DNA of 64,000 bases from CAKMZU01 sp965248335 (GCA_965248335.1 CBDFIY010000003.1:1178001-1242000), one strand, 5' to 3'. Numbered from the stretch's first letter, positions 32,272 to 41,112 are shown. Numbers and translations: made by a program. The notes: generated by a model from the sequence alone, not told the origin.

Positions 32272-32874
32272 ATGAAAATCATAATTGTTTATATGTTTGT
32301 GTTATCTTTACCGTGCTTTTCAGGAGGGGATCAAAAAGTACCTTGTACAAAAGAGGGTGGCTTAGCTGAGAATTTGGCAACATGTCAGGACCTTTGGAAA
32401 CAGCCTACCCGAGAAGATAGAGATGAGTTTATTAAACAGGCAATGGATGATGTATTTGTAAAAACTATAGCTCCCCGTATCCTTAATGGTAAATATGGAG
32501 TATGTGGTAAATTTTATAATGTTAAGGAATTTAATCGTCTTTACCATGAGTGTAAAAAAGAGATTAGAAACTCTTCTCTTCCAGTTAAATTGCCAACGCA
32601 GCTCCAGACAAAAGAAGGCTTGCTTGAGGTGATTGATAGCGGTTATCAGCCTGATAAGAAAAAGCAACCGAAACCGAATGCGAGCTCAGGCAAGGCTCCT
32701 GCACGGGGTCGTATCCAAGTTCCTCCCCCCTATAGCCTACCCCAAGGTCATACTTTACCTTTATTAGGAAGCTGGCTACCCCCATTGCCGAGGAGGGCCT
32801 TTTTTTCCTCAGGGGTATGGGAGGGCGATCAATTCGTATGGCGCGGACGTTGTCCCGTTAACTCACTCTTATGA
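32272..32874 (+). CDS. secreted protein of unknown function with Pro-rich C-terminal region
   Basis: A 200-aa protein starting MKIIIVYMFVLSLPCFSGG, a clear signal peptide (cleavage near residue 16-18). The mature part holds four cysteines in its first half (PCTKEGG, ATCQDLW, GVCGKF, HECKKE), spaced so as to allow disulfides, and then a low-complexity region rich in Lys, Pro and Ser (KKKQPKPNASSGKAPARG) leading to a Pro/Leu-rich segment. I do not recognise the family. ATG 32272 is chosen for the signal peptide; the ribosome-binding site is weak. Its neighbours (repeats, the oxoprolinase operon) give no hint of its role. Confidence 0.5.
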   Translation: MKIIIVYMFVLSLPCFSGGDQKVPCTKEGGLAENLATCQDLWKQPTREDRDEFIKQAMDDVFVKTIAPRILNGKYGVCGKFYNVKEFNRLYHECKKEIRNSSLPVKLPTQLQTKEGLLEVIDSGYQPDKKKQPKPNASSGKAPARGRIQVPPPYSLPQGHTLPLLGSWLPPLPRRAFFSSGVWEGDQFVWRGRCPVNSLL

Positions 32875-33007
32875 GCCATTGCCTAATCAAGAAAGCAACC
32901 TCCGACAATTGCTACAGGGTTGGCAGCCGGATATAAGTTATCAAAACTGATAAATACATAAAAGACTAATCATGTTGATAGAGGGCATTAAATCTTATGC
33001 CGCCCGT

Positions 33008-33790
33008 TTATGTTGCCAGCAGCGTATTCCTCACATCTGTCACTAGCATACAACCGGGGCTGTGGGTAATGGCAAAGGGTACTTTAGCCGCTTTAAGTGC
33101 TAATTGCGGGGTCACACCACAAGCCCAAAATACAGGTAATTCATCAGGCTTAACTGTTACAGTATCACCAAAATCAGGGGAGGAAAGGTCATCAATACCG
33201 ATTAATTGTGGGTCTCCTAAATGTACTGGTGAACCATGTACTTTAGGAAAACTGGCTGAAATCTCTATCGCCTGAATGGCGTCTAATGCTTTAAAGGGTC
33301 GCATACTCACCACGAGCTTTCCTGAAAATTCACCGGCAGGCTCACAATCAATGCAAGTGCGAAACATGGGGACATTGGCAGATTCTGAAATATTCCGTAC
33401 CTCTAATCCTGCATCGAGCAACGCCTCCTCAAAAGAAAAAGAGCAACCTAAGGCAAAAGTGACAAAATCCTCCTGCCATAAATCAGAGATATCATGGACT
33501 TGTGTTTGCGGTAAACCATGATGAAAAACTTGATAACTTGGCACATCGGTGCGTATATCAATATTACCGAGCATGGGTAGGTAATAATCGCCCGGCACTT
33601 GAGATTTTGCGAGCAAAGGGCAGGCTTTAGGGTTTCTCTGACAAAATAACTCAAAATCATTAGCCCACTTAAAGGGTAAAATAACAATATTGCATTGTAC
33701 ATATCCAGGTGCACAGCCTGATGTGTGATGCCTGTACTCGCCTTTTCTTATGGCTGCGCGCAGTTTTTTAGGGTGCTTAAAAGTGTGCAT
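33008..33790 (-). CDS. DUF1445 protein (YcsI-like putative hydro-lyase, D-glutamate cyclase-related)
   Basis: A 260-aa cytosolic protein, last gene of the oxoprolinase operon. Typical segments are RHHTSGCAPGYVQCNIVILP near the N-terminus, FVTFALGCSFSFEEALLDAG, and the C-terminal ITHSPGCMLVTDV. The mammalian relative DGLUCY has a DUF1445-type domain that interconverts D-glutamate and 5-oxo-D-proline, which fits the neighbouring PxpABC. The ATG at 33790 overlaps the end of pxpC by 14 bp; a longer reading up to 33856 is less likely. The enzymatic role is inferred from the family and neighbours. Confidence 0.82.
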   Translation of the reverse strand: MHTFKHPKKLRAAIRKGEYRHHTSGCAPGYVQCNIVILPFKWANDFELFCQRNPKACPLLAKSQVPGDYYLPMLGNIDIRTDVPSYQVFHHGLPQTQVHDISDLWQEDFVTFALGCSFSFEEALLDAGLEVRNISESANVPMFRTCIDCEPAGEFSGKLVVSMRPFKALDAIQAIEISASFPKVHGSPVHLGDPQLIGIDDLSSPDFGDTVTVKPDELPVFWACGVTPQLALKAAKVPFAITHSPGCMLVTDVRNTLLAT

Positions 33791-34715
33791 GCGGTTCGTC
33801 CAGTATATCGAGCATGGCTTGCTGCTCTTGGTAAAGCTGCCTTGCTTCTGCTTCATCTATCATCAAAAAAGTAACGGTATCACTTGCTTTAAGCTGACCA
33901 ATCACTGGCATGTCTGCTTCAATAACATGCCCGATGCGCGGATAACCCCCTATCGTTTGTGCATCAGCGGCTGCAATAATGGGCAGGCCGGAAGGGGGAA
34001 CTTGTATGCTGCCGGGCAATAACCCAGAAGAAACAATATCGGCTAAGCCATGTTGTACGGGCTCACCAATAAGGCGAATACCCATACGATTAGACTCTGG
34101 TGCTACCTGAAACCCCTGTGCCTGATAGGCTGCGATTTGTGGGCGACTAAATAAGTGTGTTTCAACACTTGGCACACAACGAACAAGGTAATGCCCTGAA
34201 AAACCGAGCTGATAATCATCCGGAAGTATCTTGCTGCCGACACAACGCGTCGACACCATCTTGAGCGAGTCGCCGTCTTTAAATGCTCTGCCATGAAAGC
34301 CGCCAAATCCAGCGGTTAAATGCGTCGAATAACTGCCAAACATATAAGGGATATCCCAGCTAGCTGAGCAGGCCAAATACGCACGACACCCCTGAGACAG
34401 TTTACCAAAGGTGAGTCGGTCATTCGGTTTAACCTGAAATATCTGGTTGTTCGGTTGCGGCTGGCCATTAAGTGTCAGAGAAAAATGCGCGCCTGTGACA
34501 GCCACGGTTGTGGCCAGATGAAAAACGATCTCCGGCCCTATTAACGTAACTTCAATGACAGGCGTATGTTTTTCGTTATCAACAAGCCAGTTGGCAAGAT
34601 GCATCGCCAAGCGATCCATCGCACCACTGCGTGAGATACCTTTTGCCAGAAAACCCTTTCTGCCTTCATCTTGTAAACTGGTTTGCAATCCACTATGAAT
34701 AAATGTCAGGCTCAT
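33777..34715 (-). CDS. pxpC: 5-oxoprolinase subunit PxpC (biotin-dependent carboxyltransferase-like, KipA)
   Basis: A 312-aa cytosolic subunit of the ATP-dependent 5-oxoprolinase PxpABC, which opens 5-oxo-L-proline to glutamate. The cyclophilin-like carboxyltransferase-type fold is seen in FIHSGLQTSLQDEGRKGFLA at the start, PVIEVTLIGPEIVF, and SGLLPGSIQVPPSGLPIIAAADAQ when read in two parts; all are PxpC/KipA landmarks. The start overlaps the pxpB stop by 4 bp. The length is close to the usual 310-330 aa. Confidence 0.92.
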   Translation of the reverse strand: MSLTFIHSGLQTSLQDEGRKGFLAKGISRSGAMDRLAMHLANWLVDNEKHTPVIEVTLIGPEIVFHLATTVAVTGAHFSLTLNGQPQPNNQIFQVKPNDRLTFGKLSQGCRAYLACSASWDIPYMFGSYSTHLTAGFGGFHGRAFKDGDSLKMVSTRCVGSKILPDDYQLGFSGHYLVRCVPSVETHLFSRPQIAAYQAQGFQVAPESNRMGIRLIGEPVQHGLADIVSSGLLPGSIQVPPSGLPIIAAADAQTIGGYPRIGHVIEADMPVIGQLKASDTVTFLMIDEAEARQLYQEQQAMLDILDEPHAHF

Positions 34716-35401
34716 GACGATTGGGCCGTTTGTTGTTTGTACGCATCTAAGCTTATTGGTTTAAAGCATATTTCATCCAGTGGGTTAGCGATGAAGGGTG
34801 TTTTACTGTCGGGCGTAAATAAAGCCTGCGGCGTACGGCCAATGATATGCCAGCCACCAGGGCTCTGTACGGGGTAAACCCCTGTTTGGTCGCCGCCAAT
34901 ACCGACAGAGCCAGCTGGAACTGACAATGCAGGCGTTGATTTTCTTGGGTAAGTTAGTCGCTCATCAAGCCCGCCTAAATATAAAAAACCCGGCAAAAAC
35001 CCCAGCATATGTACTAAATAAGTACGGCGGGTATGTCTATCGATAACCGCCTCGATGGATAAATTGATTTTTTTAGCAAGCGTGGCTAGGTCAGGGCTGA
35101 GACTTGAGTCGTAACAAACCTGTATAGTAATTAATCGATTTGGTACATGTTTATCGGGTAGAGGCAATTTTAAAAAAGACTCGACCTGCTGCTGCAATGC
35201 TTTTTTATCTTGACCGGCACTGTAAACAGTTAAGCTTTGGTAGGCGGGGATAATCTCTACTGGCTCTGAGGCAGAGAGGTGCCGACATTGCTCTGCTAAG
35301 TGAATGATATAAGTCGATAGCGCCTTGCTTTTGGGCGCATCAAAAACAAGGGTGAAGCCTCTCTCGCCATTTGGATACAGGTTGTAATGCAAATTTTTCA
35401 C
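34712..35401 (-). CDS. pxpB: 5-oxoprolinase subunit PxpB (KipI)
   Basis: A 229-aa subunit of 5-oxoprolinase, related to KipI of Bacillus, which also inhibits the kinase KinA there. The signature HMLGFLPGFLYLGGLDERL and RKSTPALSVPAGSVGIGGDQ, then GVYPVQSPGGWHIIGRTP, are unmistakable. The start overlaps the pxpA stop by 4 bp, and its own stop overlaps the pxpC start. It works with PxpC as the catalytic pair. Confidence 0.94.
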   Translation of the reverse strand: MKNLHYNLYPNGERGFTLVFDAPKSKALSTYIIHLAEQCRHLSASEPVEIIPAYQSLTVYSAGQDKKALQQQVESFLKLPLPDKHVPNRLITIQVCYDSSLSPDLATLAKKINLSIEAVIDRHTRRTYLVHMLGFLPGFLYLGGLDERLTYPRKSTPALSVPAGSVGIGGDQTGVYPVQSPGGWHIIGRTPQALFTPDSKTPFIANPLDEICFKPISLDAYKQQTAQSS

Positions 35402-36153
35402 AAAATACCCATTCCCTTTTCTTTAAGTGCTGCAGATAGTGCTTTAGCAATAGGTACTGCATTCGAATTATCACCATGAAGACAAATACTGTCGATATCA
35501 AGCAGTAATGCTGTGGATCGATCGCTTATGACTGGCTGACCTGATGCGAGATTGATCGCCTGCTCAATAGATTGTTCAATATGGTCAATCATAGCACCGG
35601 TTTGTGAGCGAGGCGTCAGTTGCCCTGAGCACGTATAACGCCGATCCATGAAGCCTTCTCGAATAAATGCCAGTCCCTGTTTTTGGCAAGCCGCCTCCAA
35701 GTATCCGCCAGCTAGCCCTAAAACCGAGAGGCTTGGATAATGCGTTTTTATGCATTCAGCAACCCATAACGCTTGTTCAGCGCGTTGCTCTGTATCATTA
35801 TAAAGTGCGCCATGTAACTTAATATGACTGAGTGTCATCGCTTGTTTTTTTGCCTGAGCCTGTAACGTATCTATCTGCTGAATTAAGCAATCTTCCAGTG
35901 CTTTTCGCTGCATTCGCATACTTATTCGTCCAAAGTTAGTGCGATCAGGGTAGCTCGGATGCGCGCCCACAAGAATATGATTTGCTGCAGCATTTTTTAG
36001 TGTTGAGAGCATGGTTTTCGTATTGCCAGCATGCTGGCCACAAGCGATATTGCAGCGTGTTATGTAGGGCATTAAGCGTGCATCTTCTTTGCAAGCCTTT
36101 TCTGTGTCGCCCTCACCTAAATCACAATTAATATCAATGTACTTATTGGTCAT
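35398..36153 (-). CDS. pxpA: 5-oxoprolinase subunit PxpA (LamB/YcsF family)
   Basis: A 251-aa cytosolic subunit, first of the pxpABC set. Landmarks are the N-terminal IDINCDLGEGDTEK, ITRCNIACGQHAGNTKTM, GAHPSYPDRTNFGR and HIKLHGALYNDTEQRAEQA, with DSICLHGDNSNAV near the end. The start codon directly abuts the stop of the NRAMP-like gene. The complete set of three subunits makes a working 5-oxoprolinase very likely. Confidence 0.95.
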   Translation of the reverse strand: MTNKYIDINCDLGEGDTEKACKEDARLMPYITRCNIACGQHAGNTKTMLSTLKNAAANHILVGAHPSYPDRTNFGRISMRMQRKALEDCLIQQIDTLQAQAKKQAMTLSHIKLHGALYNDTEQRAEQALWVAECIKTHYPSLSVLGLAGGYLEAACQKQGLAFIREGFMDRRYTCSGQLTPRSQTGAMIDHIEQSIEQAINLASGQPVISDRSTALLLDIDSICLHGDNSNAVPIAKALSAALKEKGMGIL

Positions 36154-37365
36154 TCAGAGTTGCCCAAACGCATATAACAACGTTTTTCCACTTAATATAA
36201 AAGTTACCAACAATACGATAAGGCCTAATGCATTTTGTTTGAAGTTGTTTTTATATGTTGCTAATTTTTTACTATTCATCAATCCGAGTAAAAATAACGT
36301 AATAACAGGTAATAGTATGCCATTAGCAACTTGAGCAAACCAAATGACCTTAACAGGTTTGTAGCCTAAGCTCGCCGTGATAACACCAATTATCAGAATT
36401 GAAGCCCATATGAAACGAAAGTGAGGGCTATCCAGTTTTGCTGGTTTTTTGAAAATACCTGATACCGCATAGGCAGCAGCAAGCGGTGCTGTGATCGCAG
36501 ATGATAACCCTGCGGTAAAAAGCCCAAGAGCAACAAAAATCTGTGCTAAGTCACCAAATACAGGCTGTAAAGCGGGTGCAATATCAGCTGCGGATTGGAT
36601 GTTCACTTGCTGGCCAAAGAAGGCGCTAGCTGCGACGCTGACAATGGCTAAAGAGATAAGGCCACCAAGAGGAACAGCAAATAATAAATCTTTGTTTGCA
36701 TGAGGTAAATGCTCAGGTTTGTCCCATTTCTCACTGACTGTAGAGGCATGCAAAAATAGATTATAAGGTACAACGGTCGTACCTATTAACGCGACGACTG
36801 TAAGCGTTGCCCCGCTAGGCAATTGAGGAACGAATAAGCCTGAAAGTAACAATGATATATCGGGTTTGGTGAGAATAAAGGTTAATAAAAAAGCCACACT
36901 CATCAAGCCTACGAGAACAATTAGAGATTTTTCTATGACTTTATAGCTGCCTGACCACAAGAGTAAAAAAGCAACGCAACCGATGCAGAGAGGCCAAACA
37001 AAATTCCCGAGCGTTGACGCGCCAAAGAGATTATTTAAACCGAGGCTAGCACCGCAGATATTACTGCTTTGGTAAGCGCTATTGCCAATTGCAACGGCAC
37101 TTATTACAAGGGATATAGCCAAAAACTTTAGAAGTGGATGATCAATAGCATCAGCAATGTTTTCCCCTAATCCTTGCCCGCTCACTAAGGCTAAACGCGC
37201 TGTCATTTCTTGCAGAATCAAGGTAGCGGCCACAGAAAATAACAGCGCCCAAAGCAGGCTATAGCCGAAACTCGCACCGGCTATGGTTGCACTTACAATC
37301 GTCCCAGGGCCAATAAAGGCAGCTGTTACTAAAATTCCTGGACCTAGTTCTGGAAACTTAATCAT
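36154..37365 (-). CDS. NRAMP-family transporter (YcsG-like) lacking canonical metal-binding motifs
   Basis: A 403-aa inner-membrane protein with about 11 hydrophobic helices and the NRAMP fold (GPGILVTAAFIGPGTIVSAT in helix 1; TVVPYNLFLHASTVSEKW in helix 6). In metal-carrying NRAMPs helix 1 has the motif DPGN and helix 6 has MPH; here they read GPGT and VPYN, so the usual Mn2+/Fe2+ ligands are missing. It is the first gene of the pxpABC operon, in the same place as ycsG in Bacillus. A role in uptake of 5-oxoproline or a related acid is more in keeping with its neighbours than metal transport (inference). Confidence 0.85.
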   Translation of the reverse strand: MIKFPELGPGILVTAAFIGPGTIVSATIAGASFGYSLLWALLFSVAATLILQEMTARLALVSGQGLGENIADAIDHPLLKFLAISLVISAVAIGNSAYQSSNICGASLGLNNLFGASTLGNFVWPLCIGCVAFLLLWSGSYKVIEKSLIVLVGLMSVAFLLTFILTKPDISLLLSGLFVPQLPSGATLTVVALIGTTVVPYNLFLHASTVSEKWDKPEHLPHANKDLLFAVPLGGLISLAIVSVAASAFFGQQVNIQSAADIAPALQPVFGDLAQIFVALGLFTAGLSSAITAPLAAAYAVSGIFKKPAKLDSPHFRFIWASILIIGVITASLGYKPVKVIWFAQVANGILLPVITLFLLGLMNSKKLATYKNNFKQNALGLIVLLVTFILSGKTLLYAFGQL

Positions 37366-38030
37366 ATTGCTTACCCCTTAGTCGGCATGAACTAAATACA
37401 GCGTGTTAGTTATCAGGTGACGTCAGTTTTCTATTTGAGTTATTAAATAGATTTTAGTTCGAGGAAAATAATAGTTAGGGGCGAAGGTGCGCTTAAGTTA
37501 TTGAAAAAAATAATTATTTTATAACGCATTATTTTAGAAAAATTAAGTTTTCTTGTTATTCCCATGATGTTCGTCAATAAAAAATAATAGTTTAACATAT
37601 TAAAAATAAAAAGTACTTAAATTTCTTTATGTAACTTAGGGCTGGTAAAGTGGTTGCTCTCTTTATTTAGTTATATGGCTACTGCAATATAAGCTTAAAT
37701 AGAATGTAAAAAAATAAATATAATTTTTAAAGAATGCATATCTCAGTCAAAAATTATTACTTAATTGCTTTCATTGACAGCAATTAAGTAATTAAGTTCT
37801 TGTTCTGATAGTCCGCTGAGGGAGTGGATATGCAAACTGCCAACACGACTAGCAATGTTAATTTTGACCTGTACTTTTATTTTGGGTGCCGCTGCTGGGA
37901 GGGGTAAGAGAGACTGTAACTCAAAACAAGTCGCAAACTTGGTTGGTAAAGTAATAGGCAGAAAAACATTGGCATATCTTATGACGCACCATCAGTCTTA
38001 AGGTGCGCTCTTCCTGATAAATTGGGAAGA
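37366..38030. other. AT-rich intergenic region with an inverted repeat and a startless open frame
   Basis: A region of 665 bp. A perfect 13-bp inverted repeat TTACTTAATTGCT / AGCAATTAAGTAA with a 9-nt loop lies at about 37758-37792. On the minus strand, about 37795-37990, an open frame of some 65 codons without ATG/GTG reads like protein (YANVFLPITLPTKFATCFEL ...) and ends within the inverted repeat. It may be the remnant of a lost gene. The 5' part should hold the promoter of the transporter-pxp operon. Confidence 0.35.
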
Positions 38031-38903
38031 TTAAAGAGGCAATGTCTTTTGTTTTCTTTGCATGATGAAGGCATACAAGCCGCCAGTGGCAAACATGATT
38101 AAACTATAGGTTGCCGCAGGGGTCGACATCACAGGGTCTGCGAGGAGTGTGCTTGTAATAAACAAGGCCGTGGTGCCGTTTTGAATACCTGTTTCGATAC
38201 CGATACTGATACAGTCTTCATTACTGAGTTTAAACAGTGCCGGCACGATATACCCCAGCAGCATCATGCTGCTGTTCAGCAAAAGAACCACTAACCCCAT
38301 CTGTGCAAAAAAATCAGGTAGGTTCGCCCAGTTTTGTTTCATAATGCCGGCAATGATGATGAGTAGGAAAACCATTGAGAGTATTTTTACAGGGCCTTGC
38401 ATTTTTTCTGCAAGGCTTAAGTGCTTTTTACGAATCAGCATACCCAAACAAGCGGGTATGATGGTAATAGCAATGAGTGTGATGAGGGTTTTTATGACAG
38501 GTAGCTGAATGGTGTTTGTACTCTCGATGAAGTGATTCATCACTTGCGTGGCTATAAATGGCAAGGTGAAAGGAATGATGAGGCTGGTAATGGCCGTCAG
38601 TGTGATTGATAAAGCCACGTTTCCTCTCGCTAAATAGCAGAATAAATTGGAGGTTACGCCACCGGGACATAGGCAGAGTATGACAAGCCCTACAGATAAA
38701 ATAGGAGGAAGCTGAAAAAGGATAGCTAGCATTAGCCCCGCTAATGGTAGAAGAAGCAGCTGACAAAAGAGGCCTAAGCTGATGGCTTTAGGGTTTTTGC
38801 TTACCCTTCGGAAGTCGTTAGCGGTGAGCGATAAACCCATCCCTAGCATGACAATAAATAAAGCAATGGGTAAAACTACTTTTGAAAGAAGCGTTGCGTC
38901 CAT
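38031..38903 (-). CDS. bile acid:sodium symporter family transporter
   Basis: A 290-aa inner-membrane protein with eight to ten hydrophobic helices of the BASS/SBF fold. The crossover motif regions are visible: VILCLCPGGVTSNLFCYLARG (helix 4; Na+ site) when split, and SIGIETGIQNGTTALFITST (helix 9). Bacterial members carry organic anions such as pantoate or keto acids with Na+. The substrate here is unknown. It reads toward the oxoprolinase region but is separated from it by 665 bp, so it is probably its own unit. Confidence 0.88.
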   Translation of the reverse strand: MDATLLSKVVLPIALFIVMLGMGLSLTANDFRRVSKNPKAISLGLFCQLLLLPLAGLMLAILFQLPPILSVGLVILCLCPGGVTSNLFCYLARGNVALSITLTAITSLIIPFTLPFIATQVMNHFIESTNTIQLPVIKTLITLIAITIIPACLGMLIRKKHLSLAEKMQGPVKILSMVFLLIIIAGIMKQNWANLPDFFAQMGLVVLLLNSSMMLLGYIVPALFKLSNEDCISIGIETGIQNGTTALFITSTLLADPVMSTPAATYSLIMFATGGLYAFIMQRKQKTLPL

Positions 38904-39084
38904 AAAGCTGTCCCCGTCAGGTTTAAATACTCTTTAGCATAGCAGTCGACTTGAAAGCGTATGTGTTATCTCCTGTATAAATACGTCATGTGGATAGCTA
39001 TGCAGGCGTTAGGATTATACCCATCGCTATTGAAAGTACTTGATTTATAAAGAGTAAATAATCATAGTGCGCAGATGCTGAAAA

Positions 39085-39219
39085 CAATACTTCGGACAGT
39101 TTTTTAAGTTGTTGATTTTAAAAGGTTTAATTTTTTACTTAAGTATCAACCAAAGCTAGATAAATCAATGGATTACAATTTATGTAAATCCTTCAAATCG
39201 AAAACTGTCCGAAGTGTTG
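39085..39219. mobile_element. 135-bp MITE-like element inside IS630 copy 2
   Basis: Terminal inverted repeats of 19 bp, caatacttcggacagtttt on the left and the complement of caacacttcggacagtttt on the right (one mismatch), flanked by the 6-bp direct repeat tgaaaa (39079-39084 and 39220-39225). There is no coding capacity of its own. Comparison with IS630 copy 1, which has a single tgaaaa, shows the empty site. The autonomous partner is not in this window. Confidence 0.9.
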
Positions 39220-40241
39220 TGAAAATCGACCTGACAAAAAACGAAAAACTTGCACTGGAATTGCGTCATAAGCAAGCAAGAGACAGTAGAGAAAGTGATC
39301 GTTTGAAGGTCGTTTTGTTGCGGTCGGAAGGCTGGTCGACAAGAATGATCGCTCAGGCATTAAGAAAAGATGAGTCCACGATTGTTCGGCATCTTAATGA
39401 TTACCTAAATGATGAAAAGTTATTATCAACCAATGGCGGCTCCAAAGGTTACCTAGATAACGAGCAATCTCAGTTGCTGGTTACTCATTTGTCAGGAAAA
39501 ATATATACCCAAGTGAGCCAAATTGGTCATTATATTAAAACAACTTGGGGTGTGCAGTTTAGTGTTTCAGGGCTAACCCAGTGGTTACACCAAAAGGGTT
39601 TCAGCTATAAAAAGCCTAAAGGCATTCCACATAAGTTTGATGTTGAAAAACAAGCGCAATTTATTGAAAAGTATGAAGCGCTAAAAGCTGAGCTATCAGA
39701 GGGTGAAGCCTTACTGTTCATGGACGCAGTTCATCCAACTCAAGCAACAAAAATCACATCGGGATGGATCAAAACGGGTGTCGATAAACCCATAGAGACC
39801 ACGGGAAGCCGGACACGGCTCAATATAATAGGTGCTATCGAACTCACCCATATAGAAGAAGCTATTATTGGCCAATATGACACCGTTAATGGCGATTCGA
39901 TTATTGAATTTTTCCATAAAATACGAGCACATTATAGTGAGAAGACAGTGCATTTAGTTTTAGATGGAGCTGGCTATCATAAATCCAAGGCTGTCCTGAG
40001 CGCTGCGGACAAGTTAGGCATTAAACTTCACACCTTGCCACCATACAGCCCAAATCTAAACCCCATAGAGCGGCTGTGGAAGGTGATGAACGAAAAAGTC
40101 AGGAATAACCAGTACTTTTCCACGGCAAAGGATTTTAAAAATAAAATTAGCGAGTTTTTTGAAAAAATACTACCTGAAATTGGCGCTGATTTAGGCAGTA
40201 GAATTAATGATAATTTCCAACAGCTAAATCGCGCACCTTGA
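39168..40241 (+). CDS. IS630-family transposase with N-terminus supplied by the MITE insert
   Basis: The same transposase as at 17977, with the three catalytic acids intact. The original start (ATG 39074) now runs into a stop inside the insert (MLKTILRTVF, stop). A new ATG at 39168 within the insert opens a frame that continues in phase into the transposase, giving an altered N-terminus (MDYNLCKSFKSKTVRSVVKIDL.., about 19 foreign residues). The protein is 357 aa and may be functional if that ATG is used; its ribosome-binding site is weak. Confidence 0.85.
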   Translation: MDYNLCKSFKSKTVRSVVKIDLTKNEKLALELRHKQARDSRESDRLKVVLLRSEGWSTRMIAQALRKDESTIVRHLNDYLNDEKLLSTNGGSKGYLDNEQSQLLVTHLSGKIYTQVSQIGHYIKTTWGVQFSVSGLTQWLHQKGFSYKKPKGIPHKFDVEKQAQFIEKYEALKAELSEGEALLFMDAVHPTQATKITSGWIKTGVDKPIETTGSRTRLNIIGAIELTHIEEAIIGQYDTVNGDSIIEFFHKIRAHYSEKTVHLVLDGAGYHKSKAVLSAADKLGIKLHTLPPYSPNLNPIERLWKVMNEKVRNNQYFSTAKDFKNKISEFFEKILPEIGADLGSRINDNFQQLNRAP

Positions 40242-40477
40242 AGTCAGTTGGGTATAAGCCCTAAAGGTGGGAGGTTATAGGTATGTATGGCATTGAGTGA
40301 ATAAGGTGTTATCAGGTTAAGGTCAAGAGGTTGCGTGTCCCTTATCGCATTACTCAAAAAATAATGCACTGATAAAAGCAGGATACATCAAGTTTTATAC
40401 ATTGCTTTGGCCTCTTGCTTGTCTATTGCAGGACTCGCCGCTATGATTAGCCACGCTTTCAGGTAAAGGGGTAAAAA

Positions 40478-41098
40478 GTGTACGAGTTTGTTGTTGCTGG
40501 TGGCTGGTTGATGTTACCGATATTAATATGTTGTTTTTCTGCAATGGCCATTGGGCTTGAGCGGTTCTGGAGTCTAAGCCCCACAAAAATTGCGCCGCCT
40601 AACTTGATAGCGGAAGTCTGGATGTGGCTTAAAAAGGATGAGTTTGATAGTGATAAAATGCGCTATCTTAAGAATTCATCACCATTGGGCTACATCATGG
40701 CGTCAGGTTTAAGTAATTCGCAAAGCCGTGAGCAGATGAAAGAAAGTATCGAAGAGGCTGCGAGTCATGTCGTACATGATTTAGAGCGTTACCTAAATCC
40801 GCTGGGTACTATTGCATCGATCACACCGCTGCTAGGTCTTTTAGGGACGACTATTGGCATGATCAAAGTTTTCTCTGAAATCATGATTAAAGGCACAGGC
40901 GATGCACAAGTTTTAGCCGGGGGTATTTCAGAAGCCTTGATTACAACGGCTGCAGGGTTGTCAGTCGCTATTCCTGCGTTAATTCTTTACCGCTATTTTC
41001 AACGTCGTATTGATGGCATCGTGGTTCAGCTTGAGCAACATAGCATCAAATTAGTGGATGCGTTGCATTCTGATCGACAAGTCGATATTAAAGAATAG
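40478..41098 (+). CDS. exbB: ExbB/TolQ-family proton channel protein
   Basis: A 206-aa inner-membrane protein with a first helix at about 5-30 (GGWLMLPILICCFSAMAIGL), and two more at about 110-135 and 155-180. The conserved stretch LNPLGTIASITPLLGLLGTTIGMI and the following AGGISEALITTAAGL are the MotA/TolQ/ExbB signature. With ExbD it uses the proton gradient to energise TonB, which serves the TonB receptors in this window. GTG start at 40478 with AAAGGGG upstream. It leads the exbB-exbD-msbA unit, an order common in gammaproteobacteria. Confidence 0.93.
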   Translation: MYEFVVAGGWLMLPILICCFSAMAIGLERFWSLSPTKIAPPNLIAEVWMWLKKDEFDSDKMRYLKNSSPLGYIMASGLSNSQSREQMKESIEEAASHVVHDLERYLNPLGTIASITPLLGLLGTTIGMIKVFSEIMIKGTGDAQVLAGGISEALITTAAGLSVAIPALILYRYFQRRIDGIVVQLEQHSIKLVDALHSDRQVDIKE

Positions 41099-41112
41099 CA
41101 GGTAGCTTCACT

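Larger units (their letters stand above)
39018..40254 (+). mobile_element. IS630-family insertion sequence, copy 2, carrying a 135-bp MITE-like insert
   Basis: The ends are TACCCATCGC.. and ..AGTTGGGTA with TA dinucleotides outside (39016-39017, 40255-40256). It is 1237 bp long against 1096 bp for copy 1; the difference of 141 bp equals a 135-bp insert plus its 6-bp target duplication. Otherwise the two copies differ only at a few bases. Confidence 0.92.
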
